Below, piece after piece: positions 28,816 to 37,292 of a stretch of 64,000 bases of DNA. Position 1 is the first letter of the stretch; the number at the start of each line of letters is the position of its first letter. The DNA comes from JBNKHG01 sp050290225. Lineage in GTDB: Bacteria; Pseudomonadota; Gammaproteobacteria; Pseudomonadales; Cellvibrionaceae. The stretch lies in NCBI GenBank assembly GCA_050290225.1, contig JBNKHG010000057.1:62001-126000 (forward strand). Reading direction: 5' to 3'. The notes under the pieces are model-generated. The model ran no database searches, was not told the DNA's origin, and saw only the letters and a list, made by a program, of their open reading frames with translations. The position numbers and the translations under genes are program-made.

Positions 28816-30709
28816 CGGCGTTTGGTCGGGATTTTGGGTAATGGTCGCCCGCCTTCCCATCCCCCTCGTCATCCTGTGACTGCGGCAACCACTTTTGCAG
28901 TAGACCCTTTACCGTGCTGAGGGTGATCGGTTTGGCGATATGGTCGTCCATGCCGGCATGCAGACAACGCTCGCGATCACCGCGCATGGCATGTGCAGTC
29001 ATGGCGACGATCGGTGTGTGGCGGCTCTCTCCCTCATGGCGGCGAATCTCAGCCGTGGTTTCAAAACCGTCCATTACCGGCATCTGGCAGTCCATGAAAA
29101 CCAGATCATAGGTCGTGGATTTTGTCCGTTCCAGAGCCTCCAGACCGTCATTGGCGACCTCGGTGTGATAGCCCAGCTTTTCGATAATTTTGGTGGCCAC
29201 TTTCTGGTTGACGACATTGTCTTCGACCACCAGAACAGTGCCCTTGATTTTCAGGTCTGGCTGTTCACGCGCTTTAGGTTGTGATGAAAGCGGGGCGGTG
29301 TTGTGAGGTGAGAGGCTATCGTTGAGCAGATCGAGCAGTTGTCGCTGACGTATCGGTTTATTCAAACAGTTGTTAAAGCCCGCGTCCTGTGCTTTTGATC
29401 GAATACCTTTTTCATGGCGCGAAGCCATCAATATCAAGGTGGTATTAAGGGGGGCTGAAACTGACTGGGCGGCGGCTGCGAATCCCAATCCGTCCAGTCC
29501 CGGCGAGGACATGGCGATCAATGCCAGACGGTAAGGTGGTTTCGCCGCTCCAAGCCATTGCAGGCCGGTCTCTGCATCCCCGGTGGTGTCGCATTCTATT
29601 TGCCAGCTCCCGCAGAGTTCACGCAGTGTCTCCCGCGTGGTGTCGTTGTCATCGACCACCAGTACCCGCGCATCCTCGAAAGTTTCGATATCCGGTGGGG
29701 ACTGCAAGTGTTCCGTAGCCCTGTCAAAGGTGGCGTCAAACCAGAAGGTACTCCCGGCCCCTTCAAGGCTGGACACGCCCACCTCTCCATTCATCAATTT
29801 AGCCAGTTGTCGGACAATGGCCAGACCGAGCCCGGTGCCCCCGTATTTGCGGGTGGTCGAACTGTCCGCCTGGCTGAAAGGATCAAACAGCTTGGCTTGT
29901 TTGTGTGAGGGAATACCGATGCCCGTGTCTTGCACTTCGAAGTGAAGGCGAACTTTTCCTTGCGGGGCCGGAGTTGGGTGTTGTGTGATATTGAGGAAAA
30001 CCTCGCCGTGTTGGGTAAACTTGATGGCATTGCTCAACAGGTTGGTAATGATCTGGCGCAGTCGACCCGGATCGCCCCGTAATTGTCGGTCGATTTCGGG
30101 ATCTACCCGATAGGATAGTTCCAATCCCCGTTCAAACGTCTGCGAGGCCAGCAGGTCGAGAATATCCTCAACTGTGTCAACGAGTGAAAAGTCCAGATTT
30201 TCCAACTCAACCATGCCCGCTTCGATTTTCGAGAAATCGAGAATATCGTTGATGATATCCAGCAGGGCATCGGCTGACTTTCGTACCGTTTCCACATAGT
30301 CGAGTTGTTCGTGGGTGAGCTCGGTATCCAAAAGCAGGCTGGTCATGCCGATCACGCCGTTCATGGGTGTGCGTATTTCATGACTCATATTGGCGAGAAA
30401 CTCACTCTTCGCGCGGCTGACCTGTTGCAGTTTTTCCTCAATTCGCTGTCGCTCTTCAATCTCCTTTTCCATTTTCTGGTTGGCAACGCTGAGGGCGCTG
30501 TTGGTCTCTTCCAATTCATCCAGTGCCGCTTTGAGTTCTTCCGTACGCTTGCGAATTTCGTCTTCCAGCACAATCGTGGTTTGCAGCTGTCCGAAAGCGG
30601 TGGTGGAGTCATTCGTACCCAGTTCCACGCGCTTGATCAGCGCTTGGATAATTTTTTCCTTTTTGGCGAGCTGGGCACTCAGGCTTTCGATGGTAGGGTC
30701 TGTATCCAT
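28787..30709 (-). CDS. Hybrid sensor histidine kinase with one degenerate and one intact receiver
   Basis: It has 640 residues and no membrane segment, so it is cytoplasmic. The order is an N-terminal helical module (about 19-77, shared with the NahK-like kinase next door), coiled coil, HisKA with His110 in NMSHEIRTPMNGV, HATPase (DTGIGIP, KYGGTGLGLAIVR), receiver 1 (about 347-465) and receiver 2 (about 490-610). Receiver 1 keeps the acidic pair VVDDND, but the phospho-acceptor position is Ala399 (LALIAMSSPGLDG), so it should not be phosphorylated. Receiver 2 is canonical, with Asp540 in LVFMDCQMPVMDG. It is probably linked to the ErbR-type regulator across the shared gene end. Confidence 0.88.
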   Translation of the reverse strand: MDTDPTIESLSAQLAKKEKIIQALIKRVELGTNDSTTAFGQLQTTIVLEDEIRKRTEELKAALDELEETNSALSVANQKMEKEIEERQRIEEKLQQVSRAKSEFLANMSHEIRTPMNGVIGMTSLLLDTELTHEQLDYVETVRKSADALLDIINDILDFSKIEAGMVELENLDFSLVDTVEDILDLLASQTFERGLELSYRVDPEIDRQLRGDPGRLRQIITNLLSNAIKFTQHGEVFLNITQHPTPAPQGKVRLHFEVQDTGIGIPSHKQAKLFDPFSQADSSTTRKYGGTGLGLAIVRQLAKLMNGEVGVSSLEGAGSTFWFDATFDRATEHLQSPPDIETFEDARVLVVDDNDTTRETLRELCGSWQIECDTTGDAETGLQWLGAAKPPYRLALIAMSSPGLDGLGFAAAAQSVSAPLNTTLILMASRHEKGIRSKAQDAGFNNCLNKPIRQRQLLDLLNDSLSPHNTAPLSSQPKAREQPDLKIKGTVLVVEDNVVNQKVATKIIEKLGYHTEVANDGLEALERTKSTTYDLVFMDCQMPVMDGFETTAEIRRHEGESRHTPIVAMTAHAMRGDRERCLHAGMDDHIAKPITLSTVKGLLQKWLPQSQDDEGDGKAGDHYPKSRPNAVNDAGTGRS

Positions 30710-30850
30710 AAACGGAAAATGATCTGTAGAATCTCTGTGGATAGAAACGGGTAATACCTGCTTTTTTCGTCATTAGCTTTATCTAATTCTAGCATCGGGA
30801 AGAAATGGATTTGGGTGCCAGGCTGGATTTGATGCCTGTATATTCCTGAA

Positions 30851-30871
30851 AGTACTTAAACACAAAGTACT
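30851..30871. promoter_or_regulatory. Inverted repeat upstream of the hybrid kinase
   Basis: AGTACTT, a 7-base spacer, then AAGTACT; each arm contains the palindrome AGTACT. It lies about 140 bp before the kinase ATG on the minus strand and is possibly an operator. Confidence 0.4.
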
Positions 30872-30951
30872 AATGAATGAACATCCTGAAACGTAGGGTT
30901 TTGCTATGGCTCGCTAAAGGTGTTTGGTGGTTTTGGGCAGCTCACTTGCCG

Positions 30952-31042
30952 CTTGAAGCTTGCGGCTTGAAGCTGCAAGCTTCAAGCTGCAAGCTGCAAG
31001 CTTCAAGCTTCAAGCTTCAAGCTTCAAGCTTCAAGCTACAAG
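30952..31042. repeat. Heptamer tandem array, 13 x 7 bp
   Basis: An exact-register run of 7-mers: CTTGAAG, CTTGCGG, CTTGAAG, CTGCAAG, CTTCAAG and relatives, with five consecutive CTTCAAG. The last unit, CTACAAG, contains the stop codon of the NahK-like gene (minus strand TAG at 31038-31036). One more degenerate unit may precede it at 30945. Length variation by slippage is likely. Confidence 0.95.
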
Positions 31043-33729
31043 AGATGTCGCAACATCGATTTGAGCTTGTGGGGTTTGATAGGCTTGTTGAGCAAGTGGT
31101 AACCCAGCTCACGGACCTGTTGTTTTAGCGATTGGCTGCGATTGGCGGTGATCATCAACACCGGCAGGGATTGCCCCAGCCAATGGCGCAGTTGTTTGGC
31201 GGCTTCCACCCCGGTTTCTTCGTTGTCCAGGTGATAGTCGGCAATCACCAGGTCAGGTGGAGCCTGTTTCAATACTTCCGCATCCAGTTTGTGGATGGAG
31301 GTGGTGGCCAGGACCTGGCAACCCCAGTTGCCAAGCAGTGTCTCCATACCTTCGCAAATACTGGTGTCGTTGTCGATGACCAGTATCCGCCGCTCGATCA
31401 TGGCGTCCTCCACTGCCGCCAGCTGTGGGGGTTGCATGATCGGCTGGTGTTCGGGGAGTTTTCCGTAAGGCACCAGTACCGAGAATACAGATCCCTTACC
31501 CGGCTCGGAGCGCACATATATTTGGTTGCCCAGAATACGCGATATTTTGTCCACGATCGCCAGCCCGAGTCCCAAACCCTTGGCGCCACGGTTTTGTTCA
31601 GAGGGCAGGCGTTTGAATTCCAAGAAAATTTCTGTGAGTTTTTCCTGGGGAATCCCAATACCGGTATCCCAGACCTGTATCAGCAAACCTTCGGGATGGC
31701 GGCGACATCCCAACAGGATATCACCGTGGTCGGTGTAGCGGATGGCATTGGAAAGCAGGTTTCGAAGGATGCGTGCCAGCAACTGGGCGTCGGTGGCAAC
31801 CACGGCGCTGCTGGGCACAAACCGAAAGTGCAAATTGGCCTGTTCCGCTTGCGGGCGAAATTCATTGGCCAGGTTTTTCAGCAGTACATTGGCATCGAAG
31901 GCTGCAATATCGGGTTCCACCACGCCAGCGTCCAGCTTGGAGATGTCGACCAGGGTGCTGACCAGGGATTCCACGTCCTCCATGGAGTAATTGAGCGAGT
32001 CCACCAACTTGCTCGCCTCCTGGGGCAACTTGTGTTCCTGCAGGGCAGTGGTAAACAGCCGTGCGGCGCTCATGGGCTGCAACAGGTCGTGGCTGACCGC
32101 GGCCAGAAACTTGGTTTTGGTCAGGTTGGCGTGTTCCGCTTCGCCCTTGGCCTCCATTAACAGTTTTTCCGCTTCTTTACGCTCAGCGACCTCCTGGCGC
32201 AGTTTGGAGTTGAGCTCCGTCAACTCCTTGGTTCGCTCCGTCACCCGGTGTTCCATGTGCTGGTACGCGTGACTGAGCGCTTCGGCAGTACGGCGTTGTT
32301 GGGTGACATCCTGTTCCAGGGCGAACAGTCCCACTACCATGCCGCTTTCGTCATAATCGGGGATATAGGTCTTGTGGATATATTTCTTACCGCAGGGCAG
32401 CGATTGTTCGATATCAAAGCTGACATGCTGCCCTTCGAGGGTTTTGAGGATATAGGGGCGGTGGCGCTCAAACTCGTCTTCACCCAGGATATCCAGCAGG
32501 CTGAGGTGGTCGATTTCCGCCCGCGGCCGTTGAAACCATTCCTCGAAGGCTTTATTGGTAAAGGTGTAGCGCAGCTCCCGGGAGATATAGCCGATCAGGG
32601 CGGGCATGGCGTCGGTGATCAGGCGAATACGGTGTTCACTGGCTCGCAGGGCCGCTTCGTATTCCTCGCGTTCGGTTACATCGGTGTAGGTGATGACAAA
32701 TCCGCCGCTGCTGGTCGTGTGCCTTTGAATCTCCAGTAAACGGTCGCCCTTGAGAATTTTTTCTGATTCAAAGCTGCCGTGATTCGGATCCACGTGCTGG
32801 GGCAGGGCACTGCCCAACTCGGCGTGGGGCGCCAGTGCCTGAAAGCGGATGCCCCGGCGAATCAGTTTGGCCGGTGTGTTGGTCAGCTCCAAAAACTGGT
32901 TGTTCCAGGCCTCCAGCTGGTGGTTGTCGTTAAACAGGGCGACCCCCTGGGAGAGGTGGTCCAGGGTGGACTGGAGGATTTTGGATTTCTCCGCCAGCGC
33001 TTGCTCCCTGCGCGCCGCTTCACTCTGCTTGAGGCTGGTGATATCGGTAAAAATAATCACCAGTCCGCCTTCGCGGGTTTGTCGCTCGGTGATCTGTACC
33101 CAGCGGTCGTCCCGCAGGCGGAATATTCCCTGATTGGAGAGTTCGCCACGACGGACTATTTTTTCATTGACCGGAATGGACGTATCGATAATACCCGAGA
33201 GCGCGATCTGGTGTTGAATTTCCGACAGGTAGAGTCCTGGCTGAAATTGTAAGCCTGAGTGGCTCCAAAGCTCATAAAACGCGCTGTTGGCGAGGGTGAA
33301 TCGTCGTTGACTGTCGAACAGCACAAAAGCGTCAGAGATACTTTCAATCGCGTCGATAAGTAACTGGTGCTTTTGCTCAGCTTCGCGCTTGGCAGAGGTA
33401 AGGTTGTTATTGGCGCTTTCCAGTTCGTTGTTGGCTTTTTCCAATTCATTAAGCGCCTGCTGCAATCGGATGGTGCGTTCCTTGACCTTCTCGGTGAGGA
33501 TAACGGCACTTTCAAACGAGGCATAGGCGCCGCTATAGTTGCCCAGGCCGTTTTCGATGCGTTGCACCAGGGTGCGATTGATTTTTTTCAGCTTGGCGTT
33601 TTCGTAACGCAGTGCCTCCAGCTCCGAGGTGTCATTGGCCGGCGTCAGGGTGGTGGCTTTGTCTTCCGCGGGCGCCGGTGAGGCAGATTTCTCATGTTTC
33701 CCCGGCTCAGGTTGGCAGATTTTGCGCAT
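31036..33729 (-). CDS. nahK: PAS-rich hybrid histidine kinase, NahK/ErcS'-like
   Basis: It has 897 residues and is soluble. It carries an N-terminal helical module (about 49-107), three PAS domains (about 121-233, 249-352, 364-478), a coiled coil, HisKA with His547 in AAVSHDLLQPMSAAR, HATPase (VWDTGIGIPQ, KGLGLGLAIVDKI) and a C-terminal receiver with Asp in LVIADYHLDNEETG. Domain order and its place 8 bp after a FIST-domain gene match NahK (PA1976), the kinase partner of the nitric-oxide sensor NosP in Pseudomonas aeruginosa, also named ErcS' for its role in ethanol oxidation. The gene ends inside a heptamer repeat array. Confidence 0.85.
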   Translation of the reverse strand: MRKICQPEPGKHEKSASPAPAEDKATTLTPANDTSELEALRYENAKLKKINRTLVQRIENGLGNYSGAYASFESAVILTEKVKERTIRLQQALNELEKANNELESANNNLTSAKREAEQKHQLLIDAIESISDAFVLFDSQRRFTLANSAFYELWSHSGLQFQPGLYLSEIQHQIALSGIIDTSIPVNEKIVRRGELSNQGIFRLRDDRWVQITERQTREGGLVIIFTDITSLKQSEAARREQALAEKSKILQSTLDHLSQGVALFNDNHQLEAWNNQFLELTNTPAKLIRRGIRFQALAPHAELGSALPQHVDPNHGSFESEKILKGDRLLEIQRHTTSSGGFVITYTDVTEREEYEAALRASEHRIRLITDAMPALIGYISRELRYTFTNKAFEEWFQRPRAEIDHLSLLDILGEDEFERHRPYILKTLEGQHVSFDIEQSLPCGKKYIHKTYIPDYDESGMVVGLFALEQDVTQQRRTAEALSHAYQHMEHRVTERTKELTELNSKLRQEVAERKEAEKLLMEAKGEAEHANLTKTKFLAAVSHDLLQPMSAARLFTTALQEHKLPQEASKLVDSLNYSMEDVESLVSTLVDISKLDAGVVEPDIAAFDANVLLKNLANEFRPQAEQANLHFRFVPSSAVVATDAQLLARILRNLLSNAIRYTDHGDILLGCRRHPEGLLIQVWDTGIGIPQEKLTEIFLEFKRLPSEQNRGAKGLGLGLAIVDKISRILGNQIYVRSEPGKGSVFSVLVPYGKLPEHQPIMQPPQLAAVEDAMIERRILVIDNDTSICEGMETLLGNWGCQVLATTSIHKLDAEVLKQAPPDLVIADYHLDNEETGVEAAKQLRHWLGQSLPVLMITANRSQSLKQQVRELGYHLLNKPIKPHKLKSMLRHLL

Positions 33730-33737
33730 GGGGATTG

Positions 33738-34955
33738 TTACTCACTATCGGGTGGTGCACCAATGGCGACTCCGGAGAAAGTCTGATTGACATGCATGGC
33801 GTGAATTTGCTCGCCATAGGTTTCAAAGCCAATGACATTGTGCTCCGTCAACAGGGCCGACATCGGTGCTTCCAGCTGCATTTCATCGACTTCGACACGC
33901 CGGAGAATACAGTCGTACCCCACGATCAATTGAGGTTTGCCGACGGCCTCCTTCAGAGTGTTGAGCAGGTTTTTCAGGTGTTCCACCGGGTGACTGCGAT
34001 GGCAGGTGGAAAATACGATACCCTCGTCAATGGCGCAGAAAAAGGTCAGGCTCAAGTCGTCGTTGACTTGTCGAATGGAGCGGATAAAACAGCGGTCGTG
34101 AATATTGACGCCGATAGGGTGCAGGGCAAAGGTTTTCAGGTCCAGCTCTTCCAGGGGCTTGCCGATGGCGCGAGCGTATTCCAGGGCGGCGGGTTCGGCG
34201 TTGAGTTCCTGCACGACCCGTGACTGGGGGTCAGCGGCGGTGACCACCAGCTTGGTGTCCTTGGGTTCCATATGGTGAGTGGAAAAGACCTCGAACGGGC
34301 ATCGCGTGTTGACCAGGACGATCACCGCGGCATCGCTTGAAAACTTGCCGTTGTAAAACACATGGGTGTCTTTAAAATCCAGTGCGTCGCCCGCCGAGCC
34401 TCCCACCAGGGGGATTTTACGCAGCGAATCGTTCAGGGCGTTGAGTACCATTTCCTCCCGGATCGCCAGCCCGTCCAGTAGCGACAGGGCGAAGCTGTTA
34501 CCCTCGAGGGGCATGATAGCCTTGCTTTCAAGGGATATAAGCATTTCCTTGACCAGGGCCTGGGTATCGCGGAAGGAAAAGTTATAGAGGTTGTCGATCT
34601 GGGCGGCCTCAACGGCAAAATGTGCAGCCGGCAGACTGAAACCGGTGATTGTGCCGCGCTTGTATCCCATGGGGGTGATTTCGCCGGCGGTAGTGCAGCC
34701 GAGCAGGGGGATATCGCCAAACTGTTTGTCGAGGGCGTCGGCCAGTGCGGGTAGATCGTACTCCACCGAGCAGAAAAAGATCACACACTCGATATCTTCC
34801 TGGTATAGCCCGTTATACAGTTCCTCCGCAGCCTGCGCGGGTGTCCGGTTTTGGGAAAAGGCCGTTTTGATCAAAGGTTGTTGCATAGAAGACCCCACGC
34901 CGGGTTGTAGCTCTTCCATTAGTGTAGCTTGATGGCTGGGACAGTTGAATGTCAT
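33738..34955 (-). CDS. nosP: FIST-domain sensor protein, NosP-like
   Basis: About 405 residues with FIST_N and FIST_C domains. The pattern ECVIFFCSVEYDLPALADAL, LLGCTTAGEITPMGYKRGTI, LVGGSAGDALDF and CHRSHPVEHLKNLLNTL fits the family. The open frame runs further upstream, but the ATG at 34955 with GGGG before it is the best start. NosP is a heme protein that binds nitric oxide and controls the kinase NahK. Here the FIST gene lies directly before the NahK-like gene and 55 bp after pqqE on the same strand, so all three may be co-transcribed. Heme binding in this protein is an inference. Confidence 0.82.
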   Translation of the reverse strand: MTFNCPSHQATLMEELQPGVGSSMQQPLIKTAFSQNRTPAQAAEELYNGLYQEDIECVIFFCSVEYDLPALADALDKQFGDIPLLGCTTAGEITPMGYKRGTITGFSLPAAHFAVEAAQIDNLYNFSFRDTQALVKEMLISLESKAIMPLEGNSFALSLLDGLAIREEMVLNALNDSLRKIPLVGGSAGDALDFKDTHVFYNGKFSSDAAVIVLVNTRCPFEVFSTHHMEPKDTKLVVTAADPQSRVVQELNAEPAALEYARAIGKPLEELDLKTFALHPIGVNIHDRCFIRSIRQVNDDLSLTFFCAIDEGIVFSTCHRSHPVEHLKNLLNTLKEAVGKPQLIVGYDCILRRVEVDEMQLEAPMSALLTEHNVIGFETYGEQIHAMHVNQTFSGVAIGAPPDSE

Positions 34956-35010
34956 TGCGATACCCCGATCTGAGTGTTTCTTCTGATTAGCTCCGCCGCT
35001 TGCAAAGACG

Positions 35011-36153
35011 CTAGCCCTTGGCAATCAAATCCCGGGAATTGCGCATGTTGCGAAACAGCATTGGGTGTTGGCAAGCACTCCCATTTTGGGATTCTTTTTG
35101 GGATTCTGCCACTATATCCAGTACCTTATGGTGGTGGGGGCTCTTATCGCAGACTGGATCCGCGTTGGCAGCATCGCCGGTCAGCAGCAGTGCCTGGCAG
35201 CGGCAACCGCCAAAATCCTTGGTCTTGTCCGGGCAACTGCGACAGGGTTCGCGCATCCAATGGTCGCCGCGGTAATAATTGAATCCCTCAGAACGATACC
35301 AGATGCTTTCGATGTCCATCTCCGAGACATTCGGAAATTCGATGGGCAGGCTTTTGGCGCTGTGGCAGGGTAATGCGGTTCCCTCGGGGGTAATGGTCAG
35401 GAAGATCGATCCCCAGCCATTCATGCAGGCTTTGGGTCGGGTTTCATAGTAGTCCGGTACCACAAAAATAATCTTCATCCGTTGACCGAGCTTTTCCCGG
35501 TATCGGTTGGCAACCGCCTCCGCCCGCTCTAACTGCTCTTTCGAGGGTAGCAGCTGGTTCCGGTTTTCGTAAGCCCATCCATAATACTGGGCATTGGCCA
35601 ACTCCACATAGTCGGCATCCAGTTCGGCGGACAGTTCGAGAATCTGGTCCATCTGGTCGATGTTGTGGCGATGTATTACGAAGTTCAGCACCATGGGATA
35701 ACCCTGGCGTTTGACTTCGCGGGCCATGGCCATTTTTTGGGCGAATGCCTTGTCGCTGCCGGCGAGAAAATTGTTCAACTCCTCCGAGCTGGCCTGGAAA
35801 CTGATCTGGATATGGTCCAATCCCGCCTCGCGCAGTGCGGCCACGCGGTCCGCATCCATACCCACGCCAGAGGTGATCAGGTTGGTGTAGTAGCCCAATC
35901 GCCGCCCCTCGGCCACCAGTTGATCCAGATCCCGGCGAACCAGGGGTTCCCCACCGGAGAAGCCGAGCTGAGCCGCTCCCAATTGGCGTGCTTCGCTCAT
36001 AACCCGAAACCAGGATTCGGTATCCAGCTCCTCGGCCGCCGCCGCTATGTCGAGCGGGTTGGCGCAGTAGGGGCACTGCAGGGGACACCGGTAGGTCAAC
36101 TCCGCCAGCAACCAAAGCGGGGGAGTGATGCTTGCGGTATTCGGGTTAGTCAT
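35011..36153 (-). CDS. pqqE: PQQ biosynthesis radical SAM protein
   Basis: Forms the Glu-Tyr carbon-carbon crosslink in PqqA, the first chemical step to pyrroloquinoline quinone. It has 380 residues. The radical SAM cluster motif CPLQCPYC is near the N-terminus, with GFSGGEPLVRRDL after it. The C-terminal SPASM region has the auxiliary cluster cysteines (ACMNGWGSIF, LPCHSAKSLP, CRSCPDKTKDFGGCRCQA). It overlaps pqqD by 8 bp. The tail after the SPASM domain (SACQHPMLFRNMRN) looks typical of the proteobacterial form. Confidence 0.97.
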   Translation of the reverse strand: MTNPNTASITPPLWLLAELTYRCPLQCPYCANPLDIAAAAEELDTESWFRVMSEARQLGAAQLGFSGGEPLVRRDLDQLVAEGRRLGYYTNLITSGVGMDADRVAALREAGLDHIQISFQASSEELNNFLAGSDKAFAQKMAMAREVKRQGYPMVLNFVIHRHNIDQMDQILELSAELDADYVELANAQYYGWAYENRNQLLPSKEQLERAEAVANRYREKLGQRMKIIFVVPDYYETRPKACMNGWGSIFLTITPEGTALPCHSAKSLPIEFPNVSEMDIESIWYRSEGFNYYRGDHWMREPCRSCPDKTKDFGGCRCQALLLTGDAANADPVCDKSPHHHKVLDIVAESQKESQNGSACQHPMLFRNMRNSRDLIAKG

Positions 36154-36463
36154 GGTCGAGCCACTGGTTACGCCGAGCCTCGGCGAGAAACGTCAAAATA
36201 TCCCTGTCGATATTTTCCGCCTCCGGAAACTGCTGCACAAGCTGGTCGATAATAGTCTGAACACTGCGCTCTCCGTCGCAGCGTGACAGAATCTCCCCGG
36301 CGCTGGGGTTCAGTTTGACCATGCCTTCGGGGTACAGCAGAACGTAGCAATCCTGCGCCGCTTCCCATTGCAGGCGAAACTGGCGGTTTATGGTGGGGAT
36401 CCATTGCGGGTCAATGGGGTCCCCTTCGATGTCAGTGGGAGTCGCTGGGTTTTGTTCGAGCAT
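36146..36463 (-). CDS. pqqD: PQQ biosynthesis peptide chaperone
   Basis: Binds the PqqA peptide and presents it to PqqE (RRE fold). It has 105 residues. The core FRLQWEAAQDCYVLLYPEGM and LNPSAGEILSRCDGERSV is the known PqqD pattern. An N-terminal extension of about 20 residues is acidic and proline-rich. The first ATG gives this form; GTG or other internal starts would shorten it. The 8 bp overlap with pqqE suggests coupled translation. Confidence 0.95.
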   Translation of the reverse strand: MLEQNPATPTDIEGDPIDPQWIPTINRQFRLQWEAAQDCYVLLYPEGMVKLNPSAGEILSRCDGERSVQTIIDQLVQQFPEAENIDRDILTFLAEARRNQWLDHD

Positions 36464-36489
36464 AGGCCCGTGTCTCGCTGTGTTGGTGA

Positions 36490-37233
36490 TCAGTGGGGTT
36501 CGGCCACTTCACAGTTATGATAGGGAGGCGTTCCGTGCACGTAGGCCATGGTCATGGCATCGAGCATGGTCCAGAGAATGTCCAGTTTGAATTGTAGGAT
36601 ATCCAGGGCCTGCTGCTGTTGTTCGCGGGTGACAAAATGGTTCAAGGTCACTTGCAAGCCATGCTCAACATCGCGTCGGGCCTCGGTAAGGCGGTTGCGG
36701 AAGTACTGGTAACCCTCGGGTTCTATCCAGTCGTAGTGGTCCGGCCAGGTGTCGAGACGGCGCTGGTGAATGGTCGGAGCGAACAACTCCGTCAGGGAGG
36801 AGCAGGCTGCTTCCTGCCAGTTGGCACGACGGGCAAAGTTGACGTAGGCGTCTACCGCGAACCGGACGCCCGGCAGTACATGACGCTGGTCGATCATCTC
36901 TTCCCTGGTCAGTCCACAGGCTTCGCCCAATCGCAGCCAGGCCTCGATACCACCTTCTTCCCCCTGGCGTCCGTCATGATCGATAATGCGTTGTATCCAC
37001 AGCCGCCGCGCGTGGCGATCATTGCAGTTGGCCATAATGGCCGCATCTTTTACCGGAATAATAATTTGGTAGTAAAAACGGTTGGCCACCCAGCCTCGGA
37101 TCTGTTCCGGGGTGCTCTGTCCGCTATTCATGGCAATGTGCAGGGGGTGGTGGATATGGTAGCGGGCACCTTTTGCGCGCAGCCGCTGTTCGAACTCTTC
37201 GAGAGACCAGGGTTGATTGTGGGATTGACTCAT
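36490..37233 (-). CDS. pqqC: Pyrroloquinoline-quinone synthase
   Basis: Cofactorless oxidase that performs the last ring closure and oxidation to PQQ. It has 247 residues, the standard size. Recognisable blocks are RYHIHHPLHIAMNSGQ, GWVANRFYYQIIIPVKDAAI, IDHDGRQGEEGGIEAWLRLG and DHYDWIEPEGYQYFRNRL. It lies between pqqB and pqqD with short gaps (59 and 26 bp). Confidence 0.97.
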   Translation of the reverse strand: MSQSHNQPWSLEEFEQRLRAKGARYHIHHPLHIAMNSGQSTPEQIRGWVANRFYYQIIIPVKDAAIMANCNDRHARRLWIQRIIDHDGRQGEEGGIEAWLRLGEACGLTREEMIDQRHVLPGVRFAVDAYVNFARRANWQEAACSSLTELFAPTIHQRRLDTWPDHYDWIEPEGYQYFRNRLTEARRDVEHGLQVTLNHFVTREQQQQALDILQFKLDILWTMLDAMTMAYVHGTPPYHNCEVAEPH

Positions 37234-37292
37234 CGTTGTCTACCTCGTGTCGTTCTTTATGGTTTGGCTCGCGTTGTTGCCACCGGCCTTTA

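Noticed and set aside
31132..32160. 342-codon open frame antisense to the NahK-like gene
   Set aside because: The opposite strand encodes PAS, kinase and receiver domains; the antisense product looks random.
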